Numbered from the stretch's first letter, positions 8,607 through 17,756 are shown. The stretch: DNA of 64,000 nucleotides from Actinomycetota bacterium (GCA_009699245.1 WLOQ01000004.1:62001-126000); one strand, 5' to 3'. Numbers and translations: made by a program. The notes: a model not told the origin generated them from the letters alone.

Positions 8607-10037
8607 CTAGAGCGCTGCCAGTTCCTGCGTGATCTCGCCGACCGACGACTTCGCGTCGCCGAAGAGCATCGAGGTCATCGGCTCGTAGTACAGCTCGTTC
8701 TCGATGCCGGCGAAGCCGGGGTTCATCGAGCGCTTGAGGACGATCACGGACTTCGCGTGATTGACGTTGAGGATCGGCATCCCATAGATCGGCGACTCGG
8801 GGTTCGTGTTCGCCGCCGGGTTGGTCACGTCGTTCGCGCCGATCACGATCGCCACGTCGGTGCGCGTGAACTCCGGGTTGATCTCGTCCATCTCCTTGAG
8901 CTGCTCGTACGGCACGTCGGCCTCGGCGAGCAGGACGTTCATGTGGCCCGGCATACGGCCGGCGACCGGATGAATCGCGTACTTCACCTCGACGCCGCGC
9001 TTCTCGAGCTCGGCGGCCATCTCGCGCACGGCGTGCTGCGCCTGCGCGACGGCCATGCCGTAGCCCGGCACGACGACGACGAGGCGCGCGTACGCCATCT
9101 GGATCGCCGCATCGGCAGCCGAGGTGGCGCGCACGCTTCCGGCATGCTCGCCGGCGCCCGCAGCCCCCGCGACGGCCCCGCCGCCACCGAAGCCGCCCGC
9201 GATGATCGACGGGATCGAGCGGTTCATGGCGTCGGCCATGAGACGCGTGAGGATCGTGCCGGACGCGCCGACGATCATGCCCGCGACGATCAGCGCGGTG
9301 TTCTCGAGCGCGAGGCCGGCGGCCGCAGCGGAGAGGCCGGTGAACGCGTTGAGCAGCGAGATGACGACCGGCATGTCCGCGCCGCCGATCGGCAGCACGA
9401 CGAAGAGTCCGAGCAGCGCGGCCGCGACGAGTAGGACGACCATGAGCCAGTCGTCGGTGCCACCGGCGGCGATCGCCACGGCGCAGCCGACAGCGACGAT
9501 GAGGAGCAGCAGGTTGAGCACCTGCTGACCCGCGCCCTTGAGCCCGATCGGGCGGCCCGGCAGGACCTCCTGGAGCTTGCCGAACGCGATCAGCGATCCC
9601 CAGAAGCTGATCGAACCGATGATCGCGGCGAAGAGCGACGGGATGACGAAGGTCAGCTCGTAACCGTCGAAGCCGGAGCTGTCGATGAACTCGGCCCAGG
9701 CGATGAGCGCCACGGCGCCGCCGCCGACGCCGTTGAAGAGCGCGACCATCTGCGGCATCGCCGTCATCTTCACCTGGCGCGCCGAGGGGACGCCGACGAT
9801 GGTGCCGAGCACGAGGCCGACGATGATGAGGACCCAGTTGTGGCCCATGCGCGGCAGCAGGAATGTCGCGACGACGGCGATGACCATGCCGACGGCGGCG
9901 ATCCGGTTGCCGCGCACCGCGGTGCGCGGGCCGGTGAGACCCATGAGGCCGTAGATGAAGAGGCTGAAGGCGATGATGTAGAGGACGTTGATGAAGTCCT
10001 GTTCACGCACGAACGACGAGGCGAGCGGGAGCGTCAT
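8607..10037 (-). CDS. pntB: NAD(P) transhydrogenase subunit beta
   Basis: A 476-residue membrane subunit of the proton-pumping transhydrogenase, which transfers hydride between NADH and NADP+ using the proton gradient. The N-terminal two thirds hold multiple transmembrane helices, with the conserved MPQMVALFNGVGGGAVALIA segment. The C-terminal domain III binds NADP(H), with VVVPGYGMAVAQAQHAV, HPVAGRMPGHMNVLLAEA and IGANDVTNPAA. Length matches the usual 460-480. The ATG at 10035-10037 overlaps the stop of the preceding subunit gene (ATGA), giving translational coupling. The reading frame is open further upstream, but that is antisense noise over pntAB. Confidence 0.96.
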   Translation of the reverse strand: MTLPLASSFVREQDFINVLYIIAFSLFIYGLMGLTGPRTAVRGNRIAAVGMVIAVVATFLLPRMGHNWVLIIVGLVLGTIVGVPSARQVKMTAMPQMVALFNGVGGGAVALIAWAEFIDSSGFDGYELTFVIPSLFAAIIGSISFWGSLIAFGKLQEVLPGRPIGLKGAGQQVLNLLLLIVAVGCAVAIAAGGTDDWLMVVLLVAAALLGLFVVLPIGGADMPVVISLLNAFTGLSAAAAGLALENTALIVAGMIVGASGTILTRLMADAMNRSIPSIIAGGFGGGGAVAGAAGAGEHAGSVRATSAADAAIQMAYARLVVVVPGYGMAVAQAQHAVREMAAELEKRGVEVKYAIHPVAGRMPGHMNVLLAEADVPYEQLKEMDEINPEFTRTDVAIVIGANDVTNPAANTNPESPIYGMPILNVNHAKSVIVLKRSMNPGFAGIENELYYEPMTSMLFGDAKSSVGEITQELAAL

Positions 10038-10348
10038 GACCGCTCCTCCTGCTCGTCCCGCTTGGGCGCGGGCTTCGTCTTGAACATCTCGAGCATGCGG
10101 TCGGTGACGAGGAAGCCGCCGATCACGTTGATCGTCCCGAAGATGATCGCGATCACGAGGATCGCCTTCGCGAAGGCGCCGAGATGCGGCGCGGTGCCCA
10201 GGACGATGATGCCGCCGAGCACGACGATGCCGTGGATGGCGTTGGTGCCCGACATCAGCGGCGTGTGCAGCGTGTTGGGGACCTTGGAGATGACGGCGTA
10301 TCCGACAAAGCCGGAGACGACGAGGATCGCGAGATTCGTGACGAACAT
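10034..10348 (-). CDS. pntAB: NAD(P) transhydrogenase alpha subunit, membrane part
   Basis: A 104-residue protein corresponding to the C-terminal membrane segment of PntA, encoded separately as in many alphaproteobacteria and actinobacteria. Three or four helices are visible, with the conserved SKVPNTLHTPLMSGTNAIHG motif and GFLVTDRMLEMF at the end. With PntB it forms the proton channel. It sits 9 nt after pntAA and overlaps pntB by 4 nt, so the three genes form one operon and should be made in fixed ratio. Confidence 0.95.
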   Translation of the reverse strand: MFVTNLAILVVSGFVGYAVISKVPNTLHTPLMSGTNAIHGIVVLGGIIVLGTAPHLGAFAKAILVIAIIFGTINVIGGFLVTDRMLEMFKTKPAPKRDEQEERS

Positions 10349-10357
10349 GAGGGTCTC

Positions 10358-11500
10358 CTACGCCGCGTCGAGCGCGGCCTTGGCACCGGGATGCAGGACC
10401 TCGCCGCCGCGCGTGATGCACGAACCGGCGACGACCTCGTCCTCGAAGTCGAGTTCCAGCGACGCGGGCGCGCCGTCCTCCCCGTCCTTGATGACGAGCC
10501 CGAGCAGCTCCTGGATGTTGCGCGCGTAGAGCTGGCTCGCGTGCTCGGCCATCTGGGCCGGGAGATTCAGCGGCGAGCGGATCGTGACGCCGTGGCGCAC
10601 GACCGTCTCACCGGGTTCGGTGAGCTCGCAGTTGCCGCCCGTCTCCCCCGCCAGGTCGATGATGACGCTGCCAGCACGCATGCCCTCGACCGCCTCGGCG
10701 CTGACGAGCTTCGGGGCCGGACGACCGGGAACGAGCGCGGTCGTGATGACGACGTCGAAGCCCTTGATGGCGTCGGTGAGCGCCTGCTGCTGGGCGGCGC
10801 GCTCCTCGGCGGTGAGCTCGCGCGCGTACCCGCCCTCGCCTGCGGCCTCGATGCCGAGGTCGAGGAAGGATGCGCCGAGCGACTGCACCTGCTCGGCGAC
10901 CTCGGGTCGCACGTCGTAGCCGGTTGTGACGGCGCCCAGGCGGCGCGCGGTGGCGAGTGCCTGGAGGCCTGCGACGCCCGCGCCCAGGACGAGGACCTTG
11001 GCTGGCGGGATCGTGCCCGCTGCGGTCATGAGCATCGGGAAGAAGCGACCGAGGCTCTCCGCAGCGAGGATCACGGACTCGTAGCCCGCGACGTTCGACT
11101 GGCTGGAGAGCGCGTCCATCGACTGGGCGCGCGAGATGCGCGGCACGGCCTCCATCGCCAGCGCGGTGACCTTCGCGTCACGCGCAGCGGCGGTCGTCAC
11201 GGTGCTCGAGAGCGGCGCGAGGAAGCCGAGCAGCAGCGCGCCTTCACGCATGCGCGCGATGTCGGCGGCCGCAGGCGGCGCGATCGTCACGACCGCGTCG
11301 GCGCCCCAGATGGCCGCGCCATCGTCGGTGATCGTTGCCCCGGCCTCGGCGTACGCCTCATCGGGGATGAGGGCTCCGGACCCGGCGCCACGCTCGACCA
11401 GGATCTCGACGCCGCGCGCGCTGAGCTTGCGCACGACCTCGGGAACGAGGGCGACACGGTGTTCTCCGGGGGCTGTCTCCTGCGGGACGGCGAGTCGCAT
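10358..11500 (-). CDS. pntAA: NAD(P) transhydrogenase alpha subunit, NAD-binding part
   Basis: A 380-residue soluble domain I of transhydrogenase, which binds NAD(H) at the membrane face. It begins MRLAVPQETAPGEHRVALVP, the family signature shared with alanine dehydrogenase. It contains the Rossmann motif VLVLGAGVAGLQALATARRLGA and the mobile-loop region around YARELTAEE. I chose ATG 11500 because the family N-terminus starts there; an upstream in-frame ATG at 11524 adds eight unusual residues. The ECF transporter gene ends 51 nt upstream, so read-through from the B12 operon is possible. Confidence 0.94.
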   Translation of the reverse strand: MRLAVPQETAPGEHRVALVPEVVRKLSARGVEILVERGAGSGALIPDEAYAEAGATITDDGAAIWGADAVVTIAPPAAADIARMREGALLLGFLAPLSSTVTTAAARDAKVTALAMEAVPRISRAQSMDALSSQSNVAGYESVILAAESLGRFFPMLMTAAGTIPPAKVLVLGAGVAGLQALATARRLGAVTTGYDVRPEVAEQVQSLGASFLDLGIEAAGEGGYARELTAEERAAQQQALTDAIKGFDVVITTALVPGRPAPKLVSAEAVEGMRAGSVIIDLAGETGGNCELTEPGETVVRHGVTIRSPLNLPAQMAEHASQLYARNIQELLGLVIKDGEDGAPASLELDFEDEVVAGSCITRGGEVLHPGAKAALDAA

Positions 11501-11551
11501 CAGGCGGTCACGGTAGCGAACCACCCGGGGGCAGCCGGATCGACTCGCAAG

Positions 11552-13108
11552 TCACCCGCGCCCGAGCCGGATCGGCAGCGTGCGGCGTGCCAGCGCGGGG
11601 AGCGCCTGCGCGGTCACCCAGACCGGCGTCTGCGTGCTCGTGCGGGAGTACCGCACGCGCCCGTCCGCACCCTGGAGCGAGCGCAGGAAGGCGAGCGGTG
11701 AACGGCTCATGCCCGGCAGGCGCCGCGCAGGATCGAGCCCGACGGCGAGCAGCGCCTGGATCGCGAGCGCCGTGGACTGGGCGTTCGAGGTGCCGGGCGG
11801 CTGGAGCGCCCATCCGCCGTCGAGCGACTGATGCCCGACGAGCCACGAGCCGCCGCGCGCAGCGGCGCGGCGGAAGTGCGCTGCGGCGAGGGCCTGGACG
11901 GCGGCCGCGGTGTCGTCCGACCCGCTCGGACCGCGCCCGGAGTACGAGAACCCGCCGTCACGATTCTGGTGCGTGCTGATCCAGGCGGCAGCGCGCCGGA
12001 CCCGGGCGGAGCGCGGGCCGTACCCCGCCGCGCGCAGCGCGAGCAGTCCGTAGGACGTCAGGCTGACGAGGCCGTCGAACGACCCGTTGCGGTCCTGCGC
12101 GGCGCGCAGCCGCGCGAGCAGTCCGCCGGTGTGCGGCTCGATGCCCGCCGCGGCCACGGCGAGCATCGTGCGTTCAAGGTCGGCCGTGGTGCGCGAGCGT
12201 CGCGCGTAGCGCAGGAGCAGCGCCTCGGGCGCGAGTGCGCTGCGCCCGACGGCGCAGAGCCCGACGACCGCCCACGACGTCTGCACCGCATTGGACGGGG
12301 TCGCGCGTGCGACGCCCCAGCCCCCGTCGGCGTTCTGCGCCCGCGCAAGCCACTGCGCTGCGCGCGAGGCGGGCGACGCCGCGGCGGCCGGCTCGGCACG
12401 CCCCGCGACGCTGAGCCCCGTGGCGGCGATCGTGGCGATGAGCAGCAGCGCCGTGGGCCGGGCGAGACGCGCCGCGGTGGAGACCGGCGCCGCCGGCGCC
12501 GCCTCCCAGCGCACGTCGAGACGCGCGCGAAAGCGCAGCAGGGCGCGCACGAGCATCGGCCCGAAGGCGAGCGCGAAGGCGACGTTGCCGACGGCGTGCG
12601 CGATGTTGAACGGGAGCGACGTCACGCTGATCGCCAGATACTGCCCGACCGTCTGATTCCCGGCGTAGGTCACGAAGACCGAGAGGTCCATGATCGTCCC
12701 GAAGGCGAGTCCTGCGGCGCCGCAGGCGATCGCCAGCGGCACGCGCCCGATCTCGCGCCCGGCGAGGCGCCCCAGGCCCGCGCCGAGGAGCCCACACAGC
12801 CCCCACGCGACCATCTGCCATGGCGTCCATGGGCCCTGGCCGAAGATGAGGTTCGACGAGAGCGCGGCGACCGCACCGACGACGAACCCCGGCGCGCCGC
12901 CGAGCACGAGGCCGGCGATGAGGACGATGTCGGTCGTCGGCTTGACGTTCGGGATCGGCGCGAACGCGATCCGGCCGATCGCCGCGAGCGCGGCGAGTGT
13001 GGCGACCAGGGCGATCGTGCGCGAGTCGGCCTGCGTACGCTCGTACCACGCGAATCCGGCGAGCAGCGTGAGGCCGAGCAGCAGCAGTGCGGCGAGCTCC
13101 CAGCTCAT
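11552..13108 (-). CDS. ECF transporter S component fused to transcobalamin-like alpha/alpha barrel
   Basis: A 518-residue fusion. Residues 1-200 are a six-helix membrane protein with the look of an energy-coupling-factor substrate-binding (S) component, including NVKPTTDIVLIAGLVLGGAP and FGQGPWTPWQMVAWGL. A seventh helix at about residues 213-232 follows a basic cytoplasmic loop and should carry the rest outside. Residues 245-510 are prenyltransferase/squalene-cyclase-type repeats: QNADGGWGVA, QDRNGSFDG, HQNRDGGFSYSG, HQSLDGGWALQP, then STALAIQALLAVG and TPVWVTAQALPALA. This alpha/alpha barrel is the fold of the N-terminal domain of intrinsic factor and transcobalamin. With the upstream cobalamin riboswitch, the likely substrate is cobalamin or a corrinoid precursor. 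Its ATG overlaps the ATPase stop (ATGA). Confidence 0.85.
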   Translation of the reverse strand: MSWELAALLLLGLTLLAGFAWYERTQADSRTIALVATLAALAAIGRIAFAPIPNVKPTTDIVLIAGLVLGGAPGFVVGAVAALSSNLIFGQGPWTPWQMVAWGLCGLLGAGLGRLAGREIGRVPLAIACGAAGLAFGTIMDLSVFVTYAGNQTVGQYLAISVTSLPFNIAHAVGNVAFALAFGPMLVRALLRFRARLDVRWEAAPAAPVSTAARLARPTALLLIATIAATGLSVAGRAEPAAAASPASRAAQWLARAQNADGGWGVARATPSNAVQTSWAVVGLCAVGRSALAPEALLLRYARRSRTTADLERTMLAVAAAGIEPHTGGLLARLRAAQDRNGSFDGLVSLTSYGLLALRAAGYGPRSARVRRAAAWISTHQNRDGGFSYSGRGPSGSDDTAAAVQALAAAHFRRAAARGGSWLVGHQSLDGGWALQPPGTSNAQSTALAIQALLAVGLDPARRLPGMSRSPLAFLRSLQGADGRVRYSRTSTQTPVWVTAQALPALARRTLPIRLGRG

Positions 13109-14733
13109 GGTGTCACCTCGAAGGTCATGCGGTCGATGAGCAGGTCGCCGCCCTCCTCGGGGCGCAGCACGGGCGGATCCTCACCGGCGAGCACGCGCGC
13201 CGTCTCGGTCGCGAAGTGCCAGCCGCCCGCGAGCACCTCGTGCGCCGACGCGTCGGCGATGACGCGCCCGTCGGCGAGGAGGACGACGCGGTCGGCGAGC
13301 GCGGCCGCGAACTCGGCGTCGTGCGTCGCGACGAGGACGCCCGTGCCGGCCTGCCCGAGTGTGCGCATCCGCTCGATCAGGTCGCCCTTGGCCGCGCGGT
13401 CCATGCCGCGAGTCGGCTCATCGAGCAGCAGCGCGGCGGGCGGCGGCCCATCGCCGAGAACGATCGCAAGCGCGAGCCGCTGGCGCTCCCCGCCGGAGAG
13501 GTCGCGGGGATGCCGATCGACGAGCTCCGCGAGGCCGAATCCGGCGAGCGCGACCGCCGACGCCTCGTCCCCGACGCGCTCGTGGAGGAAGTAATCCCCG
13601 GGGCTCTGCAGCAGGAGCGCGACGCGGCCCTGGGCCTCCACGCTGCCGCGCGTCGGCTTCTGCATCGCTGCGAGGTGCCGCAGCAGCGTCGACTTGCCCG
13701 AGCCGTTGCGGCCCATCAGGGCGACGAGCTCGCCGGGCTGGAGCTCGAGGTCGATGCCGCGCAGGACGCTGCGCCCGTCGGGCACCTCGTGCCAGAGGCC
13801 GTGAGCGCGAACCGCGGCGGGGGCGCCCGTGGCGCGCGTGCGGCGCAGGGAGCGCCGGCGCGCCGGCGCGCCCTGCGCCTGATTCGTGGCCGCGGGTCCC
13901 TCGCGCAGCAACCCGTGGGCGCGCAGCGTCGCGCGCGCATCCTTGACGCCCGCCGGCGCTGGACGCAGCCCGGCCCGCGCGAAAAGCCGCGCTGCCGGCG
14001 TCTGGAGTGCCGGAATCCGGTCGGCGGCCCACGCGAGCATCTCGCTCGGCGGCGCGTCGCAGGCCACGCGGCCGTCCTCGAGCACGATCACGCGGTCGGC
14101 GTGCGCGAGGCAGCGCTCGAGCCGGTGCTCGGCGAGCAGCACCGCCGTCCCCTGCTCCTCGTTGAGCCGGCGCAGCAGCCAGATGAGCTCGTCCCCGGCG
14201 ACCGGATCGAGCTGAGATGTCGGCTCGTCGAGCACCACCAGTTGCGGGCGCCCCGCGAGCGCTGCGCCGAGTGCCACGCGCTGGAGCTCGCCGCCGGAGA
14301 GTTCGTGCGTCGGCCGGTCGAGCAGCCCGGCGACGCCGAGCGCGAGCGCCGCCTCCTCCACGCCGCGCGCGACGGCCGCAGGCGCCGCGCCGCGATTCTC
14401 GAGGGGGAACGCGAGCTCGGAGCGCACGGTCCCCATGACGATCTGCGTCTCGGGGTCCTGGAGCAGCGTGCCACAGACGGCGGCAAGGTCCCCGGGGCCG
14501 TGGTCGCGGACGTCGAGGCCGCCGGTGACCGCCGTTCCGGATGCCGTGCCGCCGTGGAAGTGCGGCACAAGGCCGCTCGCCGCGCGCAGCAGCGTCGACT
14601 TGCCGCATGCGGAGAGCCCCGCGACGACGACGAACTCGCCGGGCTCGACGCTCAAAGTGACGTCCTTGAGCGCGGGCGTGACCGCGCCCGGGTACGTGTA
14701 CGAGAAGTGCTCGAGACGCAGGACCGGGCTCAC
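13105..14733 (-). CDS. ECF transporter ATPase, two ATPase domains in one chain
   Basis: A 542-residue protein carrying two ABC ATPase domains, equivalent to EcfA and EcfA' fused. Domain 1 has Walker A GLSACGKST, signature LSGGELQR and Walker B VVLDEPTSQLDP. Domain 2 has GRNGSGKST, LSGGERQR and LLLDEPTRGMDR. The roughly 70-residue connector is Ala/Arg rich. It should power uptake through the T and S proteins encoded on either side. The start is GTG at 14733, overlapping the T-protein stop by four bases (GTGA); an extension to 14934 would be antisense noise. All key catalytic residues appear present in both halves. Confidence 0.92.
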   Translation of the reverse strand: MSPVLRLEHFSYTYPGAVTPALKDVTLSVEPGEFVVVAGLSACGKSTLLRAASGLVPHFHGGTASGTAVTGGLDVRDHGPGDLAAVCGTLLQDPETQIVMGTVRSELAFPLENRGAAPAAVARGVEEAALALGVAGLLDRPTHELSGGELQRVALGAALAGRPQLVVLDEPTSQLDPVAGDELIWLLRRLNEEQGTAVLLAEHRLERCLAHADRVIVLEDGRVACDAPPSEMLAWAADRIPALQTPAARLFARAGLRPAPAGVKDARATLRAHGLLREGPAATNQAQGAPARRRSLRRTRATGAPAAVRAHGLWHEVPDGRSVLRGIDLELQPGELVALMGRNGSGKSTLLRHLAAMQKPTRGSVEAQGRVALLLQSPGDYFLHERVGDEASAVALAGFGLAELVDRHPRDLSGGERQRLALAIVLGDGPPPAALLLDEPTRGMDRAAKGDLIERMRTLGQAGTGVLVATHDAEFAAALADRVVLLADGRVIADASAHEVLAGGWHFATETARVLAGEDPPVLRPEEGGDLLIDRMTFEVTP

Positions 14734-15608
14734 AGTTCGGTCCCCCGCCGGTCGCAGAACGGCAGCAGCGCGACGAGCACGATCAGGACGCCGATCACGA
14801 GCGCCCCGAGGCCGTCTGCCGCGTGCAGGCGCGGGTAGGCGTCGAGGTCCGCCGCCCCGGTGATCGCGGTGACGACTGCGATCAGGCAGAGCGCGACTGC
14901 GGCCGCGAGGACCGACAGGTCGTGGCGCGACCACGGCTCGCGCGCGCCGCGCACGCCGCTCGGGCGTGCGGCGTACCCGCGCAGTTCGAGCGTCGCCGCG
15001 ACGTCCACAGCCCGGTCGAGCGCCCCGGAGGCGACGGCACGCACCACGGCGGCGCGCCCGCGGGTCGTGCCCATTCCAGCCGCGTCGGGTCGGCAGCGCA
15101 GCGCCTCGTCCATGCGCCGCGCATCGCGAGCGAGGACGGGCACCATGCGCGTGGCGAGCGTCGCAGTCAGCGCGGACCGCAGTGACCGGCGCCCGAAGGC
15201 CCGCAGCACCGCATCCGGATCGACGCAGGCGGTGAGCAGCGCGAAGGCGAGCACGATGACGACGACCCGCATCCCGAGCAGCAGGCCGTAGACGAGGGCC
15301 TCGAGCGTGACGTCGACCTGACCGAGCGGCGGGAGCTCCCCGAAGCGCCAGAGCACCGTGAGGCCCTCACGCACGACGAGTGCGTTGACGATCGCGAGCG
15401 TCCCCGCGAGAACGAACGAGAAGCGCCCGGCGCGCAGGAGGTCAGGGCCGACGCCGGCGAGGTGCCCAGCAAGGAGTGTCGCGACGGCGACCGCGGCGAG
15501 GACGACCGGATGTGTGAAGGAGAGCGCGAGCGCAACCAGCGCGAGGCCGTAGAGCGCCGTGACGCCCGCACGTGCAGCGTGCAGCGGGCTCGCCCGCCGG
15601 CGGTACAT
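14730..15608 (-). CDS. ECF transporter transmembrane (T) protein, CbiQ-like
   Basis: A 292-residue membrane protein of the CbiQ/EcfT family that couples the ATPases to the S component. It has hydrophobic helices at the N-terminus, the characteristic cytoplasmic region with LATRMVPVLARDARRMDEALRC and VAATLELRGYAARP (the ELRG/xRx type coupling motif), and a C-terminal hydrophobic pair. The ATG at 15606-15608 shares one base with the stop of the upstream DUF4430 gene (TGATG). Position inside the riboswitch-led operon assigns it to the predicted cobalamin importer. Confidence 0.88.
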   Translation of the reverse strand: MYRRRASPLHAARAGVTALYGLALVALALSFTHPVVLAAVAVATLLAGHLAGVGPDLLRAGRFSFVLAGTLAIVNALVVREGLTVLWRFGELPPLGQVDVTLEALVYGLLLGMRVVVIVLAFALLTACVDPDAVLRAFGRRSLRSALTATLATRMVPVLARDARRMDEALRCRPDAAGMGTTRGRAAVVRAVASGALDRAVDVAATLELRGYAARPSGVRGAREPWSRHDLSVLAAAVALCLIAVVTAITGAADLDAYPRLHAADGLGALVIGVLIVLVALLPFCDRRGTEL

Positions 15609-16558
15609 CAGCGGCCGGCTCCGACCGGCACGGGGATCGGCCCGCCGCCATCGACCGCGACGGCGTAGTGACCTCGAAGGATCTGCGTGCGGAATGCCCG
15701 CGCCGCCGCGAGTACCCCGGCAGCGTCGGTGCCGGTCACGACCCACACGGGCGGATCCTCGCCGACCCGCGTCGCCGCGATGAGGCCCGCGCCCGCGCCG
15801 AGCCGGCGCACCGTGCGACCGCCCGCGTCGAGCAGGGCGATCGTGCGGCCGCCGTTCTGCATGCGCGCGTAGACACCGCTGGCTGCGGGGCCGTCCTCGA
15901 TCTGCACCAGCGCGCTCTCGGCCCGCACCTGCGCCCAGGGGCCGACGACGATGCGCAGGGTCTCCATCGCCGCGGTGGTGCGCAGCGCAGCGATGCCCCC
16001 GACGACGTCCTCTTGGCCGAGGCCGTCCTGAACGGCGCGACAGGCGTCGCTCTTCACGTCAGCGCAGTCGACGCGCGTCGGCAGGCGATCCGCGCCGCCC
16101 GGGCCGTGCCGGAACGGCTCGGGGAATTGCCCGACGACGGCGGGCACGCGGTCGGTCGCGCTCCAGTCGCGCAGGTCCCACCAGATCGACTGGTTCTCCC
16201 GCACGCGGGTCGCCGCGGCGCCCTTCGAGGCCTCAACCCCGTTGACGAAGTAGAACCAGTCGTACGGCCTCCCACCGGTGCGCCCGCCACAGAGGTCCTT
16301 CACGCACTGGACGAAGCCGCCGCCGTAGCGCGTTGTCACCGGTGCCTCGCGCTCGAGCAGCCGCATCGCCGTCTCGGACGACGGCACCTTCGGCACGGTC
16401 ACCTGCGCGACCGGGACGGAGCCGAAGTCCCGCGTCACCCGCAGCTCGACCGCACCAGTGTCCTTCCCCGCCCCCGGACCACACCCCTTCGCGCTGATGA
16501 GGACGACGATCGTCCCCACGAGGATCAGGACGATCGAGAAGCGGCCGACGGTGATCAT
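15608..16558 (-). CDS. Membrane-anchored DUF4430 protein (transcobalamin beta-domain-like)
   Basis: A 316-residue protein with an N-terminal hydrophobic anchor (residues 5-23, VGRFSIVLILVGTIVVLIS); CGPGAG just after it could allow lipidation, though no clean lipobox is present. A DUF4430 domain follows at about 40-135: YGGGFVQCVKDLC, then RPYDWFYFVNGVEASKGAA and RENQSIWWDLRDW, the typical W-x-Y-x-VNG and GD/WW pattern. In intrinsic factor and transcobalamin this beta domain caps cobalamin. The C-terminal 170 residues are an unrecognised alpha/beta region. It starts 3 nt after the stop of the other DUF4430 gene. I infer an extracellular corrinoid-binding role beside the barrel of the S-component fusion. 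Confidence 0.75.
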   Translation of the reverse strand: MITVGRFSIVLILVGTIVVLISAKGCGPGAGKDTGAVELRVTRDFGSVPVAQVTVPKVPSSETAMRLLEREAPVTTRYGGGFVQCVKDLCGGRTGGRPYDWFYFVNGVEASKGAAATRVRENQSIWWDLRDWSATDRVPAVVGQFPEPFRHGPGGADRLPTRVDCADVKSDACRAVQDGLGQEDVVGGIAALRTTAAMETLRIVVGPWAQVRAESALVQIEDGPAASGVYARMQNGGRTIALLDAGGRTVRRLGAGAGLIAATRVGEDPPVWVVTGTDAAGVLAAARAFRTQILRGHYAVAVDGGGPIPVPVGAGR

Positions 16559-16561
16559 CGG

Positions 16562-17719
16562 TCAGCCGACCAGGAAGATGACGCGATTGCGGGCCGTGCG
16601 GGCATTCGTGGCCCGACTCAGGCCGCGGCTCACGTTGCCGGCCCCGTCCGTGAGGCGCACGTCGAGGACATAGCGACCGGTCGCGAGCGCCTCGGGCAGG
16701 AGGTAGGACCACGCCACCCGGTCGCCGACCGTGAACCACTGTCCGCGGGTCGCACCGCAGCGCCACATGCCGAGCCAGCGCTCCTGCGCGGCGTCGTAGG
16801 TCTGGCAGGAGCGGCGACCGCCCGCTGTCGCAGGCACGCGGCGCGTGAGGCGCAGCTGGACGCGGCGCAGGCCGGACGGATCGGCTGCCACGCGGCCCTG
16901 GAGCATGCGCGGCGCGCGACCGAGCGCGTAGCGATGGCCGTCGCGCAGCGTGGCGATCTGCCCGCGCGGGGCGCGGCGGTCCGCGGCTGTGCCGCAGCGG
17001 CCGTCGAAGCCCGTCGTCATGCAGGCGGCGACCGTCGCGCTCGGGATCGATCCATCGCGCGTCGCGCGCAGGTCGGCGCCCGCAAGGGTGCTGAGCGTGA
17101 TGTCCGCCGTGCCGTCAGCGCCGGTCGTCACCGATCGGCCACCCGGGAGCACGATCGTCGCGCCTGCCGCCGGGCCGCGCCGCACGCTGCCGGCCGGCGC
17201 ATAGCCGACCCAGTCGTTGACCACCTGAGTGACCGTCGCGGTGAACGACACGCCGGGACGGATCGCGGCCGGCACCGCCAGATCGAGCAGCGTCACGGAG
17301 AAGTCGCTCTGATTCGGAATCGGCGCGAAGACGAGGTCGTCGCCGTCCTGGACCGCCTGCTGACAGACCCCGACGGACACCGAGACGCCGTTGGCGAAGA
17401 AGCCCCAGAAGGTCGGATCGGTGAACGTCAGCGTCTGGGTCTTGATGCGGTCCATCGTGAATCCCAGGCCGTCATACCACGTTCCCGCCCAGTCGCCGGA
17501 CGTCGCGCGCTCGAGGGCGCCCGCGGCGGTCGTGCCGGGGCATGTACCGCCGGGCTTGGCGACGTCGGCACCGCCGGCCGTGACGGTCGTGCGCGGCACC
17601 AGGGTCGAGGTGACCCCCTCGATGCGCACCGTCATCGATGCGACGGCGGAGGACGAGAAGAGCGCCAGCGATGCCAGCAGGATTCCGGTCAGAAGACCGG
17701 TTGAGCGCAGTGTGCGCAT
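16562..17719 (-). CDS. Secreted DUF4430-like protein, first gene of the B12 operon
   Basis: A 385-residue secreted protein. The signal peptide MRTLRSTGLLTGILLASLAL ends near SSAVAS at residue 28. Residues 30-135 resemble DUF4430, with the DPTFWGFFANGVSVSVGVC and VQDGDDLVFAP elements matching the NG and GD positions. An Ig-like carboxypeptidase-regulatory-type module follows (about 150-230), then a C-terminal beta-sandwich with ADPSGLRRVQLRL and LTDGAGNVSRG. Four cysteines in the C-terminal half could form disulfides. GGAAAGGGGTGG before the ATG is the ribosome binding site and lies about 35 nt after the cobalamin riboswitch, so the gene is expected to be repressed by B12. Confidence 0.72.
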   Translation of the reverse strand: MRTLRSTGLLTGILLASLALFSSSAVASMTVRIEGVTSTLVPRTTVTAGGADVAKPGGTCPGTTAAGALERATSGDWAGTWYDGLGFTMDRIKTQTLTFTDPTFWGFFANGVSVSVGVCQQAVQDGDDLVFAPIPNQSDFSVTLLDLAVPAAIRPGVSFTATVTQVVNDWVGYAPAGSVRRGPAAGATIVLPGGRSVTTGADGTADITLSTLAGADLRATRDGSIPSATVAACMTTGFDGRCGTAADRRAPRGQIATLRDGHRYALGRAPRMLQGRVAADPSGLRRVQLRLTRRVPATAGGRRSCQTYDAAQERWLGMWRCGATRGQWFTVGDRVAWSYLLPEALATGRYVLDVRLTDGAGNVSRGLSRATNARTARNRVIFLVG

Positions 17720-17756
17720 GAACGAGCCACCCCTTTCCGCGAGGGCGTATGTGTTT

